Below, one piece after another: positions 30,008 through 31,893 of a DNA stretch of 31,893 bases. Below the pieces are notes generated by a model, which was not told where the DNA came from, did no database searches, and worked only from the letters and a program-made list of their open reading frames with translations. The translations under genes were made by a program, and so were the position numbers. The DNA comes from SIG575 sp045632485. Its GTDB lineage: Bacteria > Bacillota > Clostridia > Oscillospirales > Acutalibacteraceae. Each line of letters opens with the position of its first letter. Position 1 is the stretch's first letter. The DNA lies in assembly GCA_045632485.1 (NCBI GenBank), contig JAZQWT010000143.1, positions 1 to 31,893 on the forward strand, written 5' to 3'.

Positions 30008-31893
30008 ATGAAAAAACCGATTTACAAAACGGTCCCTTATCTTCAGAAAGTTATGACAAGATATCCTATTGACAGTGACATAAAAAAACTGTCAGTTGCA
30101 GGGGATGACTTGCTTTATGCAGCATCTTCAAAAGGCTTGCACAAACTTGAAAACGGTGTGTGGAGTACCGTGCTTGAAAATGAAAATATCACAGATGTTT
30201 TTACTGATAAAAACGGAAGAACTTTTGCTGCAAGCGGAAAACGTCTTTACAGTGTGAACGAAAATGAAATCGCAGTAAGACACGAATTCCCCGAGGATAT
30301 TACTGCTATCGGTGGAGAAACAAGATTTTATGTTTTGACAACAAAACGTCTTATCGGAGAATACGAAGGCGAATTTATTGCGGAAAACAATACGGAAACT
30401 CCCTGCTTCTTCCTTGATGAAAAAAACGGCAGAGTTTGTCTCGGTAACAACGAAACTCTTACACGCCTTGAGGGTAAAAGAAAAACTATGAGAATGATTA
30501 CTTCTGAGTTTTCTCCTATGCCTGAACTGAATATAAAAACTATTGCTTTTGATAAAATCGGTTATCTCTGGGTAGGCGCAGAGGAAGGTCTATATATTTA
30601 TGACTATAAAGACGGCTGGTATAACAGAAACCAGATTGGTGTTCTTCCCGGAGAAAGAATTAATGATATCACTTTTCTTGACAACGGAGATGTGCTTCTC
30701 GGCACAGAGGCAGGTGCGGTTCTTCTTTCAAAGGGCAGTGCTAAATATCTTCCCGCAACAAGATATGCTTTTTCATCTGAAGTTACTGCAGTTTGTGAAT
30801 ACAACGGAGCTCTCTACACAGGTTCACAGGGCGGCGTTATAAAAATTGAGCAGAAAGAAATGACTCTTGAAGAAAAAGCATGGGAGCACTTCAGGTTTAC
30901 TGAAAAATATTTCCCCCGCAAGCCCGGATTTGTTACAAGTGCAGATAATATTAAAGACGGTGATATGTCTACTTCTACATGCTCGCATATCACAGATAAT
31001 GACGGTCTCTGGACTCATACATATCTTGCTGCACTCTGCCTGTGCTATGCCGTAACCAAAGATGAAGAAGTTCTCAAAGCGGCAAAAAGAACGAAAGATG
31101 CTTGTCTTTTCTTAACACGTGCACCTGAAATAAAAGGCTTTACTGCAAGGGCAGTAAGATTCCCCGATGAACCCACGTGGGGTAAAGGTATTGATGAAAA
31201 CATAATCGGCGAAGAATGGCACCGTTCATCAGACGGCACTTACGAATGGCTCGGTGATACTTCTTCAGACGAAATGACAGGTCATTATATGGGCTTCCTT
31301 CTTTATTACAACCTTGTTGCTGATGATAAGGAAAAAGAAGAAATAAGAGAAGCAGTCTGCAACATCACAGACCATATTTTAGACCATAACGGATATCTTT
31401 ATGATTGCGATAATCTTCCTACCACATGGGCTTGCTGGAACGAAAATGCCCTTAATCACGACAGTATGTGGATGTGGGAAAAAGGAGTAAATTCTTTGCA
31501 GATGTTAGGCTTCCTTAAAATTTCTCATCATATGTCAGGTGACGAAAAATACCTTAAGAAATATCGTGATTTAATCGAAAATCATCACTTCCTTCTTAAT
31601 GCGGCATATCATAAGAGAGAAGACGGACACACCTGCCACATCGACGATTATCTTTCAATGTGCAATACTTTCCCGTATCTTATGGTGGAAGATGACCCTG
31701 CAATAAGAAGTTACATTTTAATGGGACTCAAGCATCATTTTGATTATGAAAGAATTGAGGGCAATCCTTATTATAATTTTATTTACGGTGCATTTACAGG
31801 CGATGTCTGTGACCTTGATTACAATGTGAAAGTTCTTCAGGATTATCCCTTGAGTCTTATAGACTATAAGATGATAAACAGCACACGCAAAAA
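30008..31893 (+). CDS. Beta-propeller plus alpha-toroid protein, cut by the right edge
   Basis: ATG at 30008, after GAAAGGAAT, opens a frame that stays open to the window end (628 codons, no stop). No signal peptide. Residues about 20-285 show propeller blades (KKLSVAGDDLLYAASSKGLH, YLWVGAEEGLYIYDYKDGWY, DVLLGTEAGAVLLSKG) of the Reg_prop/sensor type. From about 300 the protein is helical: ITDNDGLWTHTYLAALCLCY, EWLGDTSSDEMTGHYMGFLL, TTWACWNENALNHDSMWMW. The second half parallels the gene at 23978-25759, with the shared DNDG, ACLFL/ACLLLF, FTAR/FFAR and DTSSDE boxes. It is probably a carbohydrate-active or glycan-sensing protein; no activity can be assigned. Confidence 0.65.
   Translation, partial: MKKPIYKTVPYLQKVMTRYPIDSDIKKLSVAGDDLLYAASSKGLHKLENGVWSTVLENENITDVFTDKNGRTFAASGKRLYSVNENEIAVRHEFPEDITAIGGETRFYVLTTKRLIGEYEGEFIAENNTETPCFFLDEKNGRVCLGNNETLTRLEGKRKTMRMITSEFSPMPELNIKTIAFDKIGYLWVGAEEGLYIYDYKDGWYNRNQIGVLPGERINDITFLDNGDVLLGTEAGAVLLSKGSAKYLPATRYAFSSEVTAVCEYNGALYTGSQGGVIKIEQKEMTLEEKAWEHFRFTEKYFPRKPGFVTSADNIKDGDMSTSTCSHITDNDGLWTHTYLAALCLCYAVTKDEEVLKAAKRTKDACLFLTRAPEIKGFTARAVRFPDEPTWGKGIDENIIGEEWHRSSDGTYEWLGDTSSDEMTGHYMGFLLYYNLVADDKEKEEIREAVCNITDHILDHNGYLYDCDNLPTTWACWNENALNHDSMWMWEKGVNSLQMLGFLKISHHMSGDEKYLKKYRDLIENHHFLLNAAYHKREDGHTCHIDDYLSMCNTFPYLMVEDDPAIRSYILMGLKHHFDYERIEGNPYYNFIYGAFTGDVCDLDYNVKVLQDYPLSLIDYKMINSTRK

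Noticed and set aside
1..31893. tRNA, rRNA, riboswitches or replication origin
   Set aside because: No cloverleaf, ribosomal RNA sequence, recognisable riboswitch core or DnaA-box cluster was seen by eye; a covariance-model scan would settle this.

Overview
The window looks like a chromosomal segment of a low-GC Gram-positive bacterium, most likely an anaerobic gut clostridium (Bacillota, Clostridia). The reasons are AT-rich DNA, strong AGGAGG-type ribosome binding sites, textbook TTGACA-17-TATAAT promoters, TTG/GTG starts, lipoproteins with acidic/Thr-rich linkers, and many small glycan-degradation genes without Sus-type partners. The exact genus cannot be read from the sequence. No rRNA, tRNA, CRISPR array or intact insertion sequence is visible.

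Layout. (1) 1-2970: a gene cut by the left edge, a glycoside hydrolase family 3 (GH3) gene reduced by a large internal deletion, class II fructose-bisphosphate aldolase (fba) behind a near-consensus promoter with a palindrome, and a GH101-like hydrolase, all on the minus strand. (2) 2970-8340: an accessory, very AT-rich island. It holds two small membrane-protein genes, a decayed DNA methyltransferase tail, three copies of a ~25-base repeat (two direct, one inverted), a SAM methyltransferase behind a leader-peptide attenuator, a barnase/barstar toxin-immunity pair behind a LexA-like box, and a membrane-anchored XRE regulator. (3) 8340-16800: a GH95-like hydrolase, a small propeller-like protein, and the minus-strand unit rfbB - DUF1015 - lepA - GH125 mannosidase. 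(4) 16800-22920, plus strand: ychF, a lipoprotein, a sugar isomerase-like TIM barrel and two tandem secreted Fn3 proteins. (5) 22920-28915, minus strand: a shrunken GH38-like protein, an alpha-toroid protein, an ABC-F ATPase, manA and a 49-residue acidic protein. (6) 28970 to the right edge, plus strand: a secreted alpha/beta hydrolase and a propeller plus alpha-toroid protein that runs off the end and appears related to the one in block 5.

How the genes work together. The conserved blocks suggest mannose- and fucose-containing glycan use: the GH125 exo-alpha-1,6-mannosidase, GH95-like and GH101-like enzymes and the GH38 relative would release sugars, ManA would take mannose-6-phosphate to fructose-6-phosphate, and aldolase would feed glycolysis. 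The accessory island is different and appears to be defence- or stress-related.

The two most notable systems lie side by side in that island. First, an 11-residue leader peptide ending in five arginines precedes mutually exclusive RNA hairpins and a terminator directly upstream of a methyltransferase, the architecture of drug-inducible resistance genes. Second, a barnase-type RNase with a short MuF-like cysteine domain and its barstar inhibitor sit under a promoter carrying a GAAC-N4-GTTC palindrome at the start site, which suggests control by the SOS repressor LexA. Both functional readings are inferences from sequence.
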